Of a stretch of 64,000 bases of DNA, positions 8,091 to 16,130 are shown piece by piece (the first letter of the stretch is position 1; the number at the start of each line of letters is the position of its first letter). This DNA comes from Palsa-892 sp035295845 (GTDB lineage: Bacteria > Pseudomonadota > Alphaproteobacteria > Rhizobiales > Xanthobacteraceae), in NCBI GenBank assembly GCA_035295845.1, contig DATGIF010000026.1, forward strand, positions 1 through 64,000, read 5' to 3'. Below the pieces are notes generated by a model that saw only the letters and a program-made list of their open reading frames with translations, searched no databases and was not told where the DNA came from. Made by a program: the position numbers and the translations under genes.

Positions 8091-9092
8091 ATGGCTCGAA
8101 CCCAAAGAGCGAAGGAGTTTGCCAATTCGAAGAGCGCCGAGGTGGCGGCAAGAGAAGAGCGGCGCATTCAGCGATCGATTGACGAAAAAGGATCGCCGCG
8201 AAGTCATGGTAGCGGAGCCATGCAGGCGGGAGCGCGTCGATATCCGGAGCCCCCATTTCCAAATCAACATTTGGAGAAGCCCGGGCGAGAGGCGGATCTG
8301 AAACTCCAACCGATGTTTGATGCACCGCAATACAAAGGTTCGCAGAAACTGGAAAACAAGGTTGCGCTCATTACGGGAGGCGACTCCGGCATCGGCCGCG
8401 CAGTTGCGGTTCTGTTTGCCCGGGAGGGCGCCAACGTCGCGATTGCCTATCTAAATGAGCACGACGATGCACGTGAAACGAAAGCGGCTGTCGAACGTGA
8501 GGGCCGGCGCTGCATATCGTTATCCGGTGATGTTGCCGATTTCAAATTTTGCGAAGATGCCGTCAAGAAGACGGTCGATGAATTCGGAGCACTGGATATC
8601 CTGGTCAACAACGCAGCCTTTCAGGAACACGTAGACCGGTTCGAGGACCTTACCCTTGATCACTTTGACCGGACGATCAAAACCAATCTCTACGGTTACT
8701 TCTATATGGCAAAGGCGGCGGTCCCCCGAATGCGAGAAGGGAGCGCGATTGTCATGACAGGCTCGGTTACCGGAATACTTGGGAACAAGGATCTGCTGGA
8801 TTATTCGCTGACGAAGGGCGGCATTCACGCCTTCACCCGGTCACTGGCTACTCATTTGATCGATCGTGGCATACGCGTCAACGCGGTGGCTCCGGGACCG
8901 GTGTGGACGCCACTTAATCCGGCGGATAAGTCTCCCGATGCGATAGAGAAGTTCGGCGGCGATACGCCGATGAAGCGGCCCGCGCAGCCGGAAGAGATCG
9001 CACCCGCTTATGTGTTTCTAGCGGCGCCTGTTTGCTCAAGCTACATCACCGGTGAAGTCTTGCCGATCATCGGCGGCTATTCGGGCGGCTAG
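8091..9092 (+). CDS. SDR family oxidoreductase with N-terminal extension (YghA-like)
   Basis: The 333-residue protein belongs to the classical short-chain dehydrogenases. The NAD(P)-binding glycine motif TGGDSGIG is at about 95-102, DILVNNA at about 168-174, catalytic Ser near 224 and YSLTK at about 237-241. A polar N-terminal extension of about 85 residues is typical of the YghA / general-stress-protein-39 group often annotated as glucose or ribitol dehydrogenase. The true substrate is unknown. GATAGGAGG precedes the ATG. It follows the DUF892 gene by 220 bases with no clear stress promoter of its own, so read-through from that promoter is possible. Confidence 0.88.
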   Translation: MARTQRAKEFANSKSAEVAAREERRIQRSIDEKGSPRSHGSGAMQAGARRYPEPPFPNQHLEKPGREADLKLQPMFDAPQYKGSQKLENKVALITGGDSGIGRAVAVLFAREGANVAIAYLNEHDDARETKAAVEREGRRCISLSGDVADFKFCEDAVKKTVDEFGALDILVNNAAFQEHVDRFEDLTLDHFDRTIKTNLYGYFYMAKAAVPRMREGSAIVMTGSVTGILGNKDLLDYSLTKGGIHAFTRSLATHLIDRGIRVNAVAPGPVWTPLNPADKSPDAIEKFGGDTPMKRPAQPEEIAPAYVFLAAPVCSSYITGEVLPIIGGYSGG

Positions 9093-9187
9093 AGACGCGC
9101 CACTTTTATCCCGTTCCGGGCCAGCGAACGTTTAATTTCAGGTTGGCGAGGGATAGGCGGCCAGTTGCCGCCCGAGAAAGGTGTCCG

Positions 9188-9223
9188 CGACTGAGTAGAC
9201 TAGTCAAAAAATCTACTCAGTCG
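9188..9223. terminator. Perfect 12-bp inverted repeat between convergent genes
   Basis: CGACTGAGTAGA (9188-9199) pairs perfectly with TCTACTCAGTCG (9212-9223) around a 12-base A-rich loop. It lies between the stop of the plus-strand SDR gene and the stop of the minus-strand membrane protein, so a bidirectional terminator is the simplest reading. Confidence 0.6.
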
Positions 9224-9230
9224 CTGTTTG

Positions 9231-9746
9231 CTATCGGCGACGAGTGAGGGCCTTGAGCGATTGGCGAGTTTCAATTGCCGTAGCGACCGCAGCAGTTGCG
9301 CCGAGGACAAGAGCCGCAGCCGATCCGAGCGCCGCCCCGCCAATTGCTTTCGTCGCAAACTCGTTACCGGAAGCGCCTTTTATCTGGGCCAATAGCGCGC
9401 CCAACGGCCCGCCGAATTGATTCAAGAATCCACCAGAACTCGAGAGTCCCGCGAGCGCGGCAACAATGACAGTCGTTATCGCCCAAGCAAGCAGCGCAAG
9501 AAGACTGAGCGTAGTTTCGTCGCGCTCGCGCGAGATCAACGCAACGAGATAGCCGGCGAAGCCGGCCGCTACAATGCCCGAAACCGCCCACCATATAAAC
9601 GCTGCGACATACGTCGTTGACGTCAAAGGCGTGAACGCCAGAACGCCTGCGCCCAGCCCAATGAGGGCAAGAATAATCTGCATCGCCAAGGCAAAAGCTA
9701 CGCCGCCGACGATCGCAAGTGTGTTGCGATCCGTGTTGTTGTTCAC
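9231..9746 (-). CDS. Small multi-pass membrane protein
   Basis: The 171-residue protein has four hydrophobic segments, at about 10-38, 45-70, 80-100 and 130-158. It has Gly/Ala-rich helices and a basic C-terminus (ALTRRR), consistent with an inner-membrane protein of the kind often found in alphaproteobacterial stress regulons. The start is a GTG at 9746 with AGGAGG five bases upstream. It lies 13 bases after a 24-residue microprotein gene in the same direction, and both would be driven by the stress-type promoter at 9888-9864. No enzymatic motif is visible. Confidence 0.75.
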   Translation of the reverse strand: MNNNTDRNTLAIVGGVAFALAMQIILALIGLGAGVLAFTPLTSTTYVAAFIWWAVSGIVAAGFAGYLVALISRERDETTLSLLALLAWAITTVIVAALAGLSSSGGFLNQFGGPLGALLAQIKGASGNEFATKAIGGAALGSAAALVLGATAAVATAIETRQSLKALTRRR

Positions 9747-9759
9747 GGTCTCCTCCTGT

Positions 9760-9834
9760 CTAAATGACGCGGAGCAACATGAGAATAATGATGACGCTCA
9801 GTGGCACACCCAATAGCCAGAGAATGATCGGCAT
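9760..9834 (-). CDS. 24-residue hydrophobic microprotein
   Basis: The frame runs from ATG 9834 to TAG 9760 and encodes a 24-residue, almost entirely hydrophobic peptide starting MPIILWLLGVPLSV. That is enough for one membrane-spanning helix. Very similar tiny frames occur in other rhizobial genomes, as I recall. It is the first gene behind an EcfG-like promoter and lies 13 bases upstream of the 171-residue membrane protein. Its small size means automated gene callers often miss it. Confidence 0.6.
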   Translation of the reverse strand: MPIILWLLGVPLSVIIILMLLRVI

Positions 9835-9863
9835 CGCTTGCTCCAAAGTTTCGACAGGCGACT

Positions 9864-9888
9864 AACCGTAAAAAAACAACTTGGTTCC
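9864..9888 (-). promoter_or_regulatory. Putative EcfG-type promoter for the microprotein operon
   Basis: On the minus strand GGAAC (9888-9884) is followed after 17 bases by GTT (9866-9864, context GGTT). The microprotein start lies 29 bases downstream. It is arranged back to back with the promoter at 9952. Confidence 0.6.
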
Positions 9889-9951
9889 AGCGTTGCGTCG
9901 GCTTTCGAACCGAGTTTGATTCGCAATTCGCGCTATCCACCCGACCAAGTC

Positions 9952-9976
9952 GGAACTTTCCGCTAAACCAATTGTT
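9952..9976 (+). promoter_or_regulatory. Putative EcfG-type promoter of the DUF3309 gene
   Basis: GGAAC at 9952-9956 is followed after 17 bases by GTT (9974-9976). The gene starts 29 bases downstream. The spacing and distance mirror the divergent site at 9888-9864. Confidence 0.65.
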
Positions 9977-10005
9977 GTTCAGCCGTCCAAACCACGGTGA
10001 CAATC

Positions 10006-10158
10006 ATGTCAACTATTCTCATCGTAATTTTGATCCTCCTTCTGATTGGTGCTTTGCCAACCTGGCCGTACAGCGCCGGTTGGGGCTATTATCCGGGCGG
10101 AGGACTCGGCCTCCTCTTGATAATCGTCGTCATTCTCGCGCTTGCCGGCAGAATCTAA
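10006..10158 (+). CDS. DUF3309 family small membrane protein
   Basis: This 50-residue protein has two hydrophobic helices around the conserved centre ALPTWPYSAGWGYYPGGG, which is the hallmark of DUF3309. Members are very short, widespread in alphaproteobacteria, and frequently controlled by the general stress response. Their function is unknown. The gene is immediately downstream of an EcfG-like promoter and 120 bases before the DUF1328 gene. Confidence 0.9.
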   Translation: MSTILIVILILLLIGALPTWPYSAGWGYYPGGGLGLLLIIVVILALAGRI

Positions 10159-10218
10159 TCGCTGCCAGACTGTAGACCCGCCTGGCGAGAACTCTCGTCG
10201 CAAGGCGTAGGGAAAACC

Positions 10219-10243
10219 GGAACCAATTTAGTCAGCCGGCGTT
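10219..10243 (+). promoter_or_regulatory. Putative EcfG-type promoter of the DUF1328 gene, best match in the window
   Basis: GGAAC at 10,219-10,223 is followed after 16 bases by CGTT (10,240-10,243). This matches the full published consensus GGAAC-N16/17-CGTT. The start codon lies 36 bases downstream. Confidence 0.7.
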
Positions 10244-10278
10244 TTTCTCGGGACTCCACCTGTTGCAAGGAGGATCCC

Positions 10279-10452
10279 ATGCTCGGCTGGGCAGTCACGT
10301 TTTTGATCGTGGCGTTGATCGCTGCTTTTCTCGGCTTTGGCGGCGTTGCCATCGTCTCGATCGAGCTCGCGAAGATCGTCTTTTTCGTCGCCATCGTTCT
10401 GTTCGCAATCTCGGCGGTTGTCGGCCTTATTCGCGGGCGACCATCATATTAG
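10279..10452 (+). CDS. DUF1328 family small membrane protein (YtjA-like)
   Basis: The 57-residue protein has two transmembrane helices and the family pattern MLGWAVTFLIVALIAAFLGF, followed by an IELAKIVFFVAIVLF helix. This matches the DUF1328/UPF0391 family. AAGGAGG lies just upstream of the ATG. The gene follows the strongest EcfG-type promoter in the window. Members are commonly stress-induced, but their molecular role is not established. Confidence 0.9.
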   Translation: MLGWAVTFLIVALIAAFLGFGGVAIVSIELAKIVFFVAIVLFAISAVVGLIRGRPSY

Positions 10453-10482
10453 TCGATATCGCAAGCAAGCTTCCGCAAGAAA

Positions 10483-10522
10483 CGCCGCTTCATGGCCGGG
10501 TCGCCCCGCGCGTGAAGCGGCG
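10483..10522 (+). terminator. Hairpin downstream of the DUF1328 gene
   Basis: CGCCGCTTCA (10,483-10,492) pairs with TGAAGCGGCG (10,513-10,522) around a GC-rich 20-base loop, followed by TATATTTCTATTT. It is a likely terminator for the stress genes. The rest of 10,523-10,735 shows no gene I can support. Confidence 0.5.
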
Positions 10523-10735
10523 TATATTTCTATTTCCTGGCACCCTGATATTCGAAATGCGCTTGCAGGACGTGAAGCGCGAGCTGCATAAATTCAATCG
10601 CGGGACTTGAGGACTGGCAAGGCGCAATGGTAATTGCGGGGAACTTAGTCAAATCAGAGAACGGACGCGGAGATCAGTGCGATCGGACTACGTGGTGGCC
10701 ACATTTGAACGGAGTAAATTTGAGTACGAATCCAT

Positions 10736-11413
10736 CTAGTTGCGGGTGAGCGACTTCAGGCCAAGCAGTGCATATGCCACATCGAACGCGGTATTCGGAT
10801 CGCATATGTCGAGGTGAATGCTGCGAATGCCAACCGCTTCCGCTCCGCGGATATTCTTGATCTGATCGTCGATAAAAATCGCCTCTTCCGCTTGAAGTCT
10901 CAGCGCTTCGAGCGCGAGCCGATAAGCGCGCGGATCCGGCTTTGCGATCTGCGTATGCGTGGCGTCCACGAAAGCGTCGAAGAGGCGAACAATTGGAATG
11001 CTCGCGATCCAATCGGGCCCGGTGAGCGATTCCAATTCGTTGGTGAGAACGGCGAGTTTTATGCCCTCCTGCTTGGCATGGGCGATGAGCTGTTCGGCTT
11101 CGGGACGAATGACATCCGCAAACGCCAGATCGTTCTGCCTGCGGCAGAAGTCTCGGAACGTCCAGCGCTCGCCGATCAGGGTGCCGACTTCTGCTGCTCG
11201 TCTTGCCCAGTATTCTGCTTCCGTGATTTCGCCTGTCAGCACGCCGCGCCAAAGCGGATCGGATGGCGGATCGAAGGGCCCACGCCAGCGGAGCGCCCCT
11301 TCGGCCAGACCCAGAAGTTTCCCGAAGTCGTCCGCGGTTTCGAAGAAGCTTCTCGCGATTACGCCGCCGAAATCGAGGATCAAGCCTTTATAACGCGGCG
11401 TTGGCTTGTTCAT
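10736..11413 (-). CDS. HAD-superfamily hydrolase coupled to selD
   Basis: The 225-residue protein has the HAD fold: motif I LILDFGGVI near the N-terminus, AVLTNELES (motif II) about mid-protein, AKPDPRAY (motif III lysine region) and EAIFIDDQIKNI (motif IV). This is the IA/haloacid-dehalogenase-like group with DFGGV instead of DxD, so phosphatase, dehalogenase or phosphonatase chemistry is possible. Its ATG overlaps the selD stop as ATGA, so the two are translationally coupled. The open frame continues upstream inside selD but only the ATG at 11,413 fits the family. Its coupling suggests a role connected to selenophosphate use or turnover, which is inference. Confidence 0.82.
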   Translation of the reverse strand: MNKPTPRYKGLILDFGGVIARSFFETADDFGKLLGLAEGALRWRGPFDPPSDPLWRGVLTGEITEAEYWARRAAEVGTLIGERWTFRDFCRRQNDLAFADVIRPEAEQLIAHAKQEGIKLAVLTNELESLTGPDWIASIPIVRLFDAFVDATHTQIAKPDPRAYRLALEALRLQAEEAIFIDDQIKNIRGAEAVGIRSIHLDICDPNTAFDVAYALLGLKSLTRN

Positions 11414-12459
11414 GCGTCGATTCTGACGGCCGCGGGTCCCTCGACAGCATGGCCGATGATGCGCGCGTGCGGATAGCCCGCCGCCACGATCGTCCGCAGG
11501 ATCGCCTCGGCGCGGCGCGGCGCGCAGGCAATCAACAGCCCGCCCGAAGTCTGCGGATCGGAAAGGAGATGGCGCTGCCATTCCGCGAGCGCCGGCGGCA
11601 GGCTTACGCTATCGCCATAGCTCGCCCAGTTTCGCCCTGAGGCGCCGGTCACATGTCCGCCTTTGGCGAGCGCCGCCGCTTGCGACAACAGCGGCAACTC
11701 GTCGGCGCGGATCGCGATCGTAAGGCTGGAGCCGCGCGCCATTTCGAGCGCGTGGCCGATGAGACCGAAGCCCGTGATGTCGGTCACGGCGTGCACCTCC
11801 GTGTCCTTGGCAAGGTCGGCGCCGACGCGATTGAGGAGCGTCGTGGTCGCGACCATTTCCGCGTAACCTTCAGGCGACAGCGCGCCCTTTTTGATCGCCG
11901 CCGAATAGATACCGACGCCGAGCGGCTTGGTGAGGATCAGCGCGTCGCCCGCCTTGGCGTCGGAATTTTTTCGGATGTCTTCCGGCCGGCAGGTTCCGAT
12001 CACCGCAAGCCCGTAGATCGGTTCCGGCGAATCGATCGAATGCCCGCCCGCGATCGGAATGCCGGCGCTGGCGCAAACGCTCGAACCGCCGTCGAGAATC
12101 CTGCGCACCACCTCCGTCGGCATCTTGTCGACGGGCATGCCGAGGATTGCGAGCGCAAAAATCGGTTTGCCGCCCATGGCGTAGATGTCGGAGATCGCGT
12201 TGGTCGCCGCGATCTTTCCAAAATCGAACGGGTCGTCGACCATCGGCATGAAGAAATCGGTGGTGGCAATGATGCAAGTCTTGTCGTCGATCTGCCAGAC
12301 GGCGGCGTCGTCGCCAGTCTCGATGCCGACGAGGAGCTGCCGGTAAGGGTTGAGGGCCGGGCGGTCGGCGAGAAGCTTTTGCAGCACGGCGGGCGCAAGC
12401 TTGCACCCGCACCCGCCGCCATGGGCGAGGCTGGTGAGGCGGATCTGCGGCACGTTCAT
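11410..12459 (-). CDS. selD: Selenide, water dikinase (selenophosphate synthase)
   Basis: The 349-residue enzyme makes selenophosphate from selenide and ATP. The N-terminal active-site loop reads HGGGCGCK, placing Cys17, Cys19 and Lys20 as in E. coli SelD, where Cys17 and Lys20 are essential. The metal and nucleotide-binding segments GDDAAVW, TTDFFMP and ATNAISDIYAMGG follow. The C-terminal DITGFGLIGHALEMA and SDPQTSGGLLI motifs are also typical. Length matches the family. An AGGAG-like site precedes ATG 12,459. It is coupled to the HAD gene downstream and shares orientation with the radical SAM gene upstream. No selA, selB or selU is seen in the window. Confidence 0.95.
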   Translation of the reverse strand: MNVPQIRLTSLAHGGGCGCKLAPAVLQKLLADRPALNPYRQLLVGIETGDDAAVWQIDDKTCIIATTDFFMPMVDDPFDFGKIAATNAISDIYAMGGKPIFALAILGMPVDKMPTEVVRRILDGGSSVCASAGIPIAGGHSIDSPEPIYGLAVIGTCRPEDIRKNSDAKAGDALILTKPLGVGIYSAAIKKGALSPEGYAEMVATTTLLNRVGADLAKDTEVHAVTDITGFGLIGHALEMARGSSLTIAIRADELPLLSQAAALAKGGHVTGASGRNWASYGDSVSLPPALAEWQRHLLSDPQTSGGLLIACAPRRAEAILRTIVAAGYPHARIIGHAVEGPAAVRIDA

Positions 12460-12528
12460 GGGTACGCTCCTCGGGCGATATATGTGTCGGGACCGGACGG
12501 CCTCGGCATTATACGCGCTCTCCGGAAC

Positions 12529-13602
12529 TCATGCGCCTCGTGCGGTCACGATCGTGGTGCAGGCGCTTTCGAGTTTCGGAAGTTCGCGGCTTGCGGCCAT
12601 GCGGATATTCAGCGTTCGGCCCTCGCCCCGGATAACCGGGCAATAAGGATCGGGCCGATCGAGCGCCTCCAGTAGGCGCCGCCGGCCGGCGCAGCCGCCG
12701 CCGCAGGCCGCGAGATGGCGGCAGCTTTTGCAGGCCGCGGGCACCGAGCGCGCGGCGGCGAACGGATCGGTATCGATGATATCGGCGCCGCGATCGAGCA
12801 AAAGGTCGAGCGGCGCACCGGCGCCCGGCCAGTAGATGCAGGGCTGCACGGTCGCGCGCGGCGTGACGCGCACGGTCGCGATCCCGCAGCCGCCCTGGCG
12901 CGGGGGAAGGCCCGCCATCGCCCGCACCAGCGGTTCACCGATCGCGATCACATCGGTGCGCGCGAACAACGTCTCGAAACCCGACCAGTATTCGTCGTAG
13001 GTCAGCGCATATGTGTCGGAGCGCACCGACTGGTAGACATTGATGCGTAACGGCGCGTCGTAAGCTTTGGCGACTTCGGCAATCTCGGCGAGCCGGTCGA
13101 AATTCGAACGCATCATCACCGCAATGAACGTCACCGGCACGCCAAGCCGGCGGCAGCGCGCCGCCTGCTCGTGGATGAGGCGCCAGTTGCCGGGACCGCG
13201 CTGCCGGTCCTGCTCCCGCTCATTCGGATAATCGAGCGAGAATTCCACGTCCCTGAATGCCGTGACCTCGCCGTCATCGAGCACTTTGATCGAGTAGCCG
13301 TTCGAGGTGATGGTGAGTTTGACCGGCTGTCGGCGCAGATAATCGAGGAGCGCCGCGAATTCGGGATGCATGCCGTTCTCGCCGGTGCCGAGATTGACCG
13401 AGCGCACGGGCAGGCTCTCGATGACGGAGCGAACCTGGGCGAGCGACAGCCGATCCGTCCGCGCCGGATCGCGATAGCAAAACGAGCAGGCAAGGTTGCA
13501 TTCATTGGTGAGGCCGAGGCCAAGCGCAAAGGTTTGCCGCGCCGGGCGCGTTTTCTCGTCCGCTTGCGAAGCCGTGAACGTCATGGCTGTGGCGGCTCCC
13601 AT
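12529..13602 (-). CDS. Radical SAM/SPASM-domain enzyme, selD-linked
   Basis: The protein is 357 residues from ATG 13,602; ATG 13,584 is an alternative. The radical SAM cluster is CNLACSFC (Cys 35, 39, 42), followed by a TIM-barrel-like domain with LGTGENGMHPEF as the SAM-binding glycine region. The C-terminal part holds further cysteines (GGCGIATV, QPCIYW, ACKSCRHLAACGGGC, DPYCPV), the arrangement of a SPASM or twitch auxiliary-cluster domain. SPASM enzymes usually modify peptides or small molecules. It lies 69 bases upstream of selD in the same direction and is divergent from the methyltransferase. Substrate is unknown, and I see no precursor-peptide gene beside it. Confidence 0.88.
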   Translation of the reverse strand: MGAATAMTFTASQADEKTRPARQTFALGLGLTNECNLACSFCYRDPARTDRLSLAQVRSVIESLPVRSVNLGTGENGMHPEFAALLDYLRRQPVKLTITSNGYSIKVLDDGEVTAFRDVEFSLDYPNEREQDRQRGPGNWRLIHEQAARCRRLGVPVTFIAVMMRSNFDRLAEIAEVAKAYDAPLRINVYQSVRSDTYALTYDEYWSGFETLFARTDVIAIGEPLVRAMAGLPPRQGGCGIATVRVTPRATVQPCIYWPGAGAPLDLLLDRGADIIDTDPFAAARSVPAACKSCRHLAACGGGCAGRRRLLEALDRPDPYCPVIRGEGRTLNIRMAASRELPKLESACTTIVTARGA

Positions 13603-13648
13603 GCTAGCATCTGCATTGCATGCCGATCGCGCATCCCAAGGGCTCCCG

Positions 13649-14482
13649 ATGAAGGTAGCTGCGGAACTTCAGCCAGACCAGCAGGCCGCGCGCTGGGATA
13701 ATCACGTTGCCGTGTATGAGGCGGTATTCGAGCCGCTGACCAATGTCTTTGCGCGCCATGCGCTGGAATATCTCGATTTGCATCCGGGCGATCGTTTGAT
13801 CGACGTTGGTGCCGGCAGCGGCGGCGCTGCTTTGATCGCGGCCGAACAAGGCGCGCATGTACTTTGTATCGATGCTTCCGAAAAGATGATTGCGCGGCTT
13901 CGTCAGCGCGCGGCCGCGCCGCCGCTTGCCGGCCGCGTCGAAGCCGAGGTCATGGATGGCATGGCGCTCGCGCTGCCCGACGCGAGCTTCGACGCGGCAC
14001 TTTCTGTGTTCGGCGTAATCCTGTTCCCGGACGCGGCACGGGGTTTGCGCGAAATCGCCCGCGTGCTCAGGCCGGACGGCCGCGCCGCCATCGTGACCTG
14101 GACCGCGACCGAACGCTACGAGCTGGTGGCGCGATTGCAGAGCGCCATTGCGCAAATACGCGGCCCGCAGCCTCCGCTCAACACGCTGCCGGCACAACTG
14201 CGCTTTCGTGAGGAAGGGCTGTTTCGAGACCTGCTTACGGATGCGGGACTGCTTGTGCGGAAAATCGTCCGCCTCGAGGAGCGCTGGCGCCTGCCGTCGG
14301 CGCGATGGCTCGCCGAGCACATTGCCTTTGCGCCCGGCATGTCGGCGATGATGGCGGGGCTCGCCGCTGATCGCGGGCCTATTCTTGAAGCTTTCGTTTC
14401 CACGCTTGAACGCGACCAGGGCACGGGCGAAGTGGTGCTGTCAGCGGTCGCGCATGCCGGCATTGCGGCGAAGCCGGCCTGA
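13649..14482 (+). CDS. Class I SAM-dependent methyltransferase
   Basis: The 277-residue protein carries the SAM-binding motif I LIDVGAGSGGAALIA, an acidic residue at the end of strand 2 (VLCIDASEKMI), and LREIARVLRPDGRAAIVTW. This is a UbiE/COQ5-like Methyltransf_11/25 domain. It starts at ATG 13,649, 46 bases from the divergent radical SAM gene, so the two probably share a control region. Upstream in-frame starts would overlap the radical SAM gene. In this selenium context it could methylate a selenium or oxygen atom of the pathway product, but that is inference. Confidence 0.82.
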   Translation: MKVAAELQPDQQAARWDNHVAVYEAVFEPLTNVFARHALEYLDLHPGDRLIDVGAGSGGAALIAAEQGAHVLCIDASEKMIARLRQRAAAPPLAGRVEAEVMDGMALALPDASFDAALSVFGVILFPDAARGLREIARVLRPDGRAAIVTWTATERYELVARLQSAIAQIRGPQPPLNTLPAQLRFREEGLFRDLLTDAGLLVRKIVRLEERWRLPSARWLAEHIAFAPGMSAMMAGLAADRGPILEAFVSTLERDQGTGEVVLSAVAHAGIAAKPA

Positions 14483-14585
14483 TGGCCACCGCTACATTAC
14501 GCACATGTGATGAAAGGTGATTTTCGATTTCCGACGTACTAAGAGACGGTACAGGGAGCGAGCAAAAAACGAGGGGAGGGCGTCA

Positions 14586-15455
14586 ATGAAACGGCTGGTA
14601 TACGGGGCCATACTTGCGGTTGCGTTCTTGAACGGAGCAGCCGCCGCCGAAGACAAGCCGGCTTTCGTATTTACCGCCATTCCCGACCAGGACGAGACGC
14701 GCCTTGTCGAGCGCTTCACGCGCGTTGCCGACTATCTCCAGGGAAAGCTCGGGGTGCCGGTAAAGTATCTGCCGGTGAAGAGCTATCCCGCCGCCGTCAC
14801 CGCCTTCACCAATAATCAAGTGCAGCTTGCCTGGTTCGGCGGTTTCACCGGCGTGCAGGCACGCCGCGAAGTGCCGGGCTCGGAAGCGATCGCGCAAGGA
14901 GCGGAAGACGTGGCATTCAAGAGTTTCTTGATCGTCAACACCAAGACGGGCCTCAAGCCTTCCAAGGATTTCCCCAAGGGGGTCGAAGGCAAGTCGTTTA
15001 CCTTCGGCTCGCGCGCCTCGACCTCGGGCCGTCTGATGCCCGAATACTACATCCGCAAAGCGTTCGGTGGACGCAACCCGGAGGAGATTTTTTCACGCGT
15101 CGGGTTCTCCGGCGATCATTCGCGCACGATCCAGCTCGTCCAATCCGGCGCCTACGAGGTCGGCGTGCTCGATTTCACCGTCTGGGGGCTCGAAGAGAAA
15201 GCGGGCAAGATCGATCCGAGCCAGGTGATCGTAATCTGGGAAAGCCCGACCTTCCCCGATTATCAATGGACCGTGCGCGGTGACGTCGATCAAATCTACG
15301 GCAAAGGTTTCAAGGAGAAGCTGCGCGGCGCGCTCTTGGCCATCGACGACCCCGCGATCTTGAGTCAGTTCGCGCGCTCGAAATTCATTCCGGCCAAGAA
15401 TTCCGACTATGCGCCGATCGAAGAGGTCGCGAAGAGCGCCAACCTGCTCAACTGA
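14586..15455 (+). CDS. PhnD-type periplasmic binding protein, putative selenate/oxyanion transporter
   Basis: The 289-residue lipoprotein-less binding protein has a Sec signal peptide (residues 1-20, ending GAAAAE). The phosphonate/phosphite-type fold reads FTAIPDQDETRLVERF, then AVTAFTNNQVQLAWFGGFTG, then SFTFGSRASTSGRLMPEYYI. One clade of this family is named putative selenate ABC transporter binding protein because it recurs beside selD (NCBI model TIGR04553, as I recall). The presence of selD 2 kb away fits that clade. GAGGGGAGGG precedes ATG 14,586. The ATPase and permease follow directly. Confidence 0.82.
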   Translation: MKRLVYGAILAVAFLNGAAAAEDKPAFVFTAIPDQDETRLVERFTRVADYLQGKLGVPVKYLPVKSYPAAVTAFTNNQVQLAWFGGFTGVQARREVPGSEAIAQGAEDVAFKSFLIVNTKTGLKPSKDFPKGVEGKSFTFGSRASTSGRLMPEYYIRKAFGGRNPEEIFSRVGFSGDHSRTIQLVQSGAYEVGVLDFTVWGLEEKAGKIDPSQVIVIWESPTFPDYQWTVRGDVDQIYGKGFKEKLRGALLAIDDPAILSQFARSKFIPAKNSDYAPIEEVAKSANLLN

Positions 15456-15465
15456 AGATCGGGCC

Positions 15466-16125
15466 GTGTCGACTCTGATTGAGTTACACAAGGCGTCGGC
15501 GGGCTACGCCGGTCAGGTCGTGCTTCACGACATCGACTTGACGATCCGTTCGGGCGAACGGGTCGCGGTCATGGGCCGGTCCGGCGCCGGCAAGTCGACG
15601 CTCCTGAACTTGCTCTACGACCAAGTCGCCGACCGGGTTGCGCTCATTCCGCAGGCGGCGGCGCTGGTGAAGACGCTCTCCGTGTTTCACAACGTCTATA
15701 TGGGCCGGCTCGATCGTATGCCGACCTGGTACAATCTGCGCACGCTCGCCTGGCCGGCGCGGCGGGACATCGCAGAGATCAACGGCGTGCTCGACCTCGT
15801 GGGGCTTGTCGACAAGCTCTTCGCCCGGGCGGGCACGCTGTCCGGGGGCCAGCAGCAACGCACTTCCGTCGCCCGCGCGTTCTATAGCGGCCGGCCGATC
15901 GTTATCGGCGACGAGCCGGTGTCCGCGCTCGATCGCACGCAGGGCGCCGAGATTCTCAGCAAATTGTGCGCGCGGCACGAGACGGCGATTTTGGCCATGC
16001 ACGATATTCCGCTCGCGCTCGCGCATGCCGATCGCGTGGTGGTGATCGAAGCGGGCCGTATCGCGCTCGATGCGCCGGCCCGGGAGCTCGCCGCCGCCGA
16101 CCTCGTTCCTTATTACGCCGGGTGA
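15466..16125 (+). CDS. ABC transporter ATP-binding protein of the putative selenate system
   Basis: The 219-residue ATPase has Walker A GRSGAGKST, a Q-loop at ALIPQAAALV, signature LSGGQQQRTSVARAF and Walker B PIVIGDEPVSALDR, followed by a His switch in LAMHDIPLAL. This is a complete PhnC-like nucleotide-binding domain. The GTG at 15,466, ten bases after the binding-protein stop, begins the conserved sequence. The upstream frame extension overlaps the previous gene and is not used. It would energise import of the oxyanion bound by the preceding protein. Confidence 0.87.
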   Translation: MSTLIELHKASAGYAGQVVLHDIDLTIRSGERVAVMGRSGAGKSTLLNLLYDQVADRVALIPQAAALVKTLSVFHNVYMGRLDRMPTWYNLRTLAWPARRDIAEINGVLDLVGLVDKLFARAGTLSGGQQQRTSVARAFYSGRPIVIGDEPVSALDRTQGAEILSKLCARHETAILAMHDIPLALAHADRVVVIEAGRIALDAPARELAAADLVPYYAG

Positions 16126-16130
16126 GGCGG

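Noticed and set aside
11653..12675. 340-codon open frame on the plus strand
   Set aside because: It is antisense to selD, which has all its catalytic motifs, and the translation is Arg/Asp-rich without any recognisable fold.
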